A DNA stretch of 42,563 nucleotides, taken from Bacteroides caecigallinarum. GTDB taxonomy: Bacteria > Bacteroidota > Bacteroidia > Bacteroidales > Bacteroidaceae. Below, piece by piece: positions 41,199 through 42,563 of this stretch (the first letter of the stretch is position 1; each line of letters opens with the position of its first letter). The notes below the pieces were generated by a model, which saw only the letters and a list, made by a program, of their open reading frames with translations, was not told the DNA's origin and made no database searches. A program made the position numbers and the translations under genes. Location: positions 1 to 42,563 of the forward strand of contig NZ_JACJLE010000037.1 in the NCBI RefSeq assembly GCF_016901995.1, given 5' to 3'.

Positions 41199-42380
41199 AT
41201 GAACAAAGTATATTTAAAACCCAAGAAGGAAGAATCGCTTCTCCGCTTTCACCCGTGGGTGTTTTCCGGCGCCATAGCCCGTGTAGAGGGCAATCCGGAA
41301 GAAGGAGAGGTAGTTGAAGTATATACATCCGACAAGCAGTACATAGCTTCCGGACACTATCAGATAGGCAGCATCGCCGTACGTGTGCTCACATTCAGGA
41401 AAGAAGAGATCAATCACGATTTCTGGGTACGCCGTCTTACCGTTGCGCGTAACCTCCGTCAGGCCCTCCGTCTTATCGGAACAGAGACCAACAATGCCTG
41501 CCGCCTTGTACACGGCGAAGGCGACAATCTTCCAGGCCTTATCATCGACCTCTACGACCATACAGCCGTCATGCAGGCACACTCTGCCGGAATGCACGTC
41601 TATCGTCACGAGATAGCCAAGGCACTCAAGGAAGTGATGGGCGACACCGTCAGCAACATATATTATAAGAGTGAGACCACGCTCCCTTTCAAGGCCGATC
41701 TTGAATCTACAGAGAACGGATTCCTCCTCGGAGGCAGCACAGAGAATGTGGCAATGGAGAACGGCCTTCTCTTCCACGTCGATTGGCTCAAAGGTCAGAA
41801 AACAGGCTTCTTTGTCGATCAGCGTGACAACCGTGCCCTTCTCGAGCACTATTCGCTCGGCCGCAACGTCCTCAATATGTTCTGCTACACCGGAGGATTT
41901 TCATTCTACGCCATGCGAGGCGGAGCCCGTCTTGTCCATTCCGTTGACAGCTCATCCAAGGCCATCGACCTCACACGTGCCAACGTAGAGCTTAACTTCC
42001 CTGGCGACAAGCGTCATGAAGCCTTTGCCGAAGATGCCTTCAAGTATCTCGACAGGATGGGAGGGGAGTACGACCTTATAATCCTCGACCCGCCGGCATT
42101 CGCCAAACATCGCGGAGCCCTTCGCAATGCCCTTCGCGGCTACACCAAGCTCAATGCCAAGGCATTCGAGAAAATCCGTCCGGGAGGCATCCTCTTCACT
42201 TTCTCCTGCTCTCAGGTAGTAAGCAAGCAGGATTTCCGCAATGCAGTCTTCACTGCTGCAGCCCAGAGTGGCAGAAGCGTACGCATCATGCACCAGCTCA
42301 CACAGCCGGCCGATCATCCGGTCAATATATACCATCCTGAAGGCGAATACCTCAAGGGACTGGTACTGTATGTAGAATAA
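41199..42380 (+). CDS. rlmI: Class I SAM-dependent rRNA methyltransferase, RlmI type
   Basis: Methylates a cytosine (C5) of 23S rRNA in E. coli. The 393-residue protein has an N-terminal PUA-like domain (LRFHPWVFSGAI), a central RNA-binding part and a Rossmann methyltransferase domain. The latter shows NMFCYTGGFSFYA for SAM binding, DLIILDPPAFAK and FSCSQVVSKQDF with the catalytic cysteine region. The frame extends three codons upstream to a TTG at 41190, inside the AT-rich repeat; the ATG at 41199 is the natural start. The target base in this organism is inferred from the family. Confidence 0.93.
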   Translation: MNKVYLKPKKEESLLRFHPWVFSGAIARVEGNPEEGEVVEVYTSDKQYIASGHYQIGSIAVRVLTFRKEEINHDFWVRRLTVARNLRQALRLIGTETNNACRLVHGEGDNLPGLIIDLYDHTAVMQAHSAGMHVYRHEIAKALKEVMGDTVSNIYYKSETTLPFKADLESTENGFLLGGSTENVAMENGLLFHVDWLKGQKTGFFVDQRDNRALLEHYSLGRNVLNMFCYTGGFSFYAMRGGARLVHSVDSSSKAIDLTRANVELNFPGDKRHEAFAEDAFKYLDRMGGEYDLIILDPPAFAKHRGALRNALRGYTKLNAKAFEKIRPGGILFTFSCSQVVSKQDFRNAVFTAAAQSGRSVRIMHQLTQPADHPVNIYHPEGEYLKGLVLYVE

Positions 42381-42456
42381 TTGTAGTTAAGTATTTCAAG
42401 TAAGGTAAATTATCCGTCAAATAATTGACTTTGAATAACAGTATGTAAATAAATGA

Positions 42457-42515
42457 GGGTGTGTCAAAATTCATTTTTTGAAAAAATGAACTTATAATTT
42501 GAAATTTGAGCACCC
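42457..42515. mobile_element. Possible IS end or large imperfect hairpin at the window edge
   Basis: GGGTGTGTCAAAATTC (42457-42472) is imperfectly inverted at GAAATTTGAGCACCC (42501-42515). Nested inside is a 10-bp palindrome, TTCATTTTTT-G-AAAAAATGAA (42470-42490). GAGGGTGTGTCAAAA resembles terminal inverted repeats of Bacteroidota insertion sequences as I remember them, possibly IS1182-like, but no transposase is visible before the window ends. Alternatively it is the rlmI terminator, though the U-tract is poor. Confidence 0.4.
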
Positions 42516-42563
42516 TAAAAGAGTAAAAAAGGGCCGCATCATTACTCAATACAGAGTTTGATA

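Noticed and set aside
1..42563. CRISPR array, tRNA or rRNA genes
   Set aside because: I found no regularly spaced direct repeats of CRISPR length, no cloverleaf-like segments and no rRNA-like sequence; the AT-rich intergenic repeats are too short and irregular for CRISPR.

Overview
The window looks like chromosome of a member of the Bacteroidales (Bacteroidota). Three things point there. Many genes are preceded by the Bacteroidota -7 box TAnnTTTG rather than -35/-10 hexamers. Shine-Dalgarno sequences are largely absent. The gene content is typical of the order: TamB-like giant protein, HU-CCDC81/SPOR protein, ftsK-lolA-trxB block, M16 zinc peptidase, DUF5063 protein, RlmI. The genus cannot be fixed from the sequence alone. 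I see no rRNA, tRNA, CRISPR array or complete mobile element.

Layout. 1-970 is the 5' part of a minus-strand AAA-ATPase-like protein cut by the window edge. 1056-6304 is a compact [FeFe]-hydrogenase locus on the minus strand, in transcription order group-B-type hydrogenase, hydE, hydG, hydF. Directly upstream on the same strand are a zinc-ribbon/FHA protein and a membrane protein with an N-terminal HU-like domain and a C-terminal SPOR domain. A structured intergenic region (8117-8220) separates these from a four-gene minus-strand block 8225-16770: tamB, agmatine deiminase, N-carbamoylputrescine amidase and a 692-residue coiled-coil protein. Divergent from tamB is an NhaC-type antiporter, which converges with a glycerate kinase; the antiporter's terminator lies inside the kinase gene. 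19478-21043 holds an AlkZ-related protein flanked by AT-rich, gene-poor DNA. 21044-24576 carries a small HTH protein, an HD hydrolase and three transport/membrane proteins. 24854-29068 is a minus-strand operon of a TPR/PD40 envelope protein, nucleoside phosphorylase, free-methionine-sulfoxide reductase and MnmE. 29441-30587 (+) has a TtcA-family enzyme and a DUF486 protein. 30665-39776 (-) has a secreted unknown protein with an NlpC/P60 lipoprotein, an M16 peptidase, and ftsK-lolA-trxB. 39925-42380 (+) has a DUF5063 protein, a DEDD 3'-5' exonuclease and an RlmI-type methyltransferase. The right edge may be the start of an insertion sequence.

How it fits together. The hydrogenase locus is self-contained: one multi-cluster enzyme plus all three H-cluster maturases, with no obvious partner subunit. 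AguA and AguB give the two-step agmatine to putrescine route, and they are translationally linked to the envelope-biogenesis gene tamB. Several other genes serve the envelope (LolA, NlpC/P60, M16, TPR/PD40, SPOR) or tRNA/rRNA modification (MnmE, TtcA, RlmI).

Most genes belong to known families. The least explained items are the 11-bp-phased TGAACG repeats at 8181-8208, the coiled-coil protein with an internal in-frame duplication, the HU-SPOR/FHA pair beside the hydrogenase, and a short dispersed AT-rich repeat with an ATGTCATCA core in two intergenic regions.
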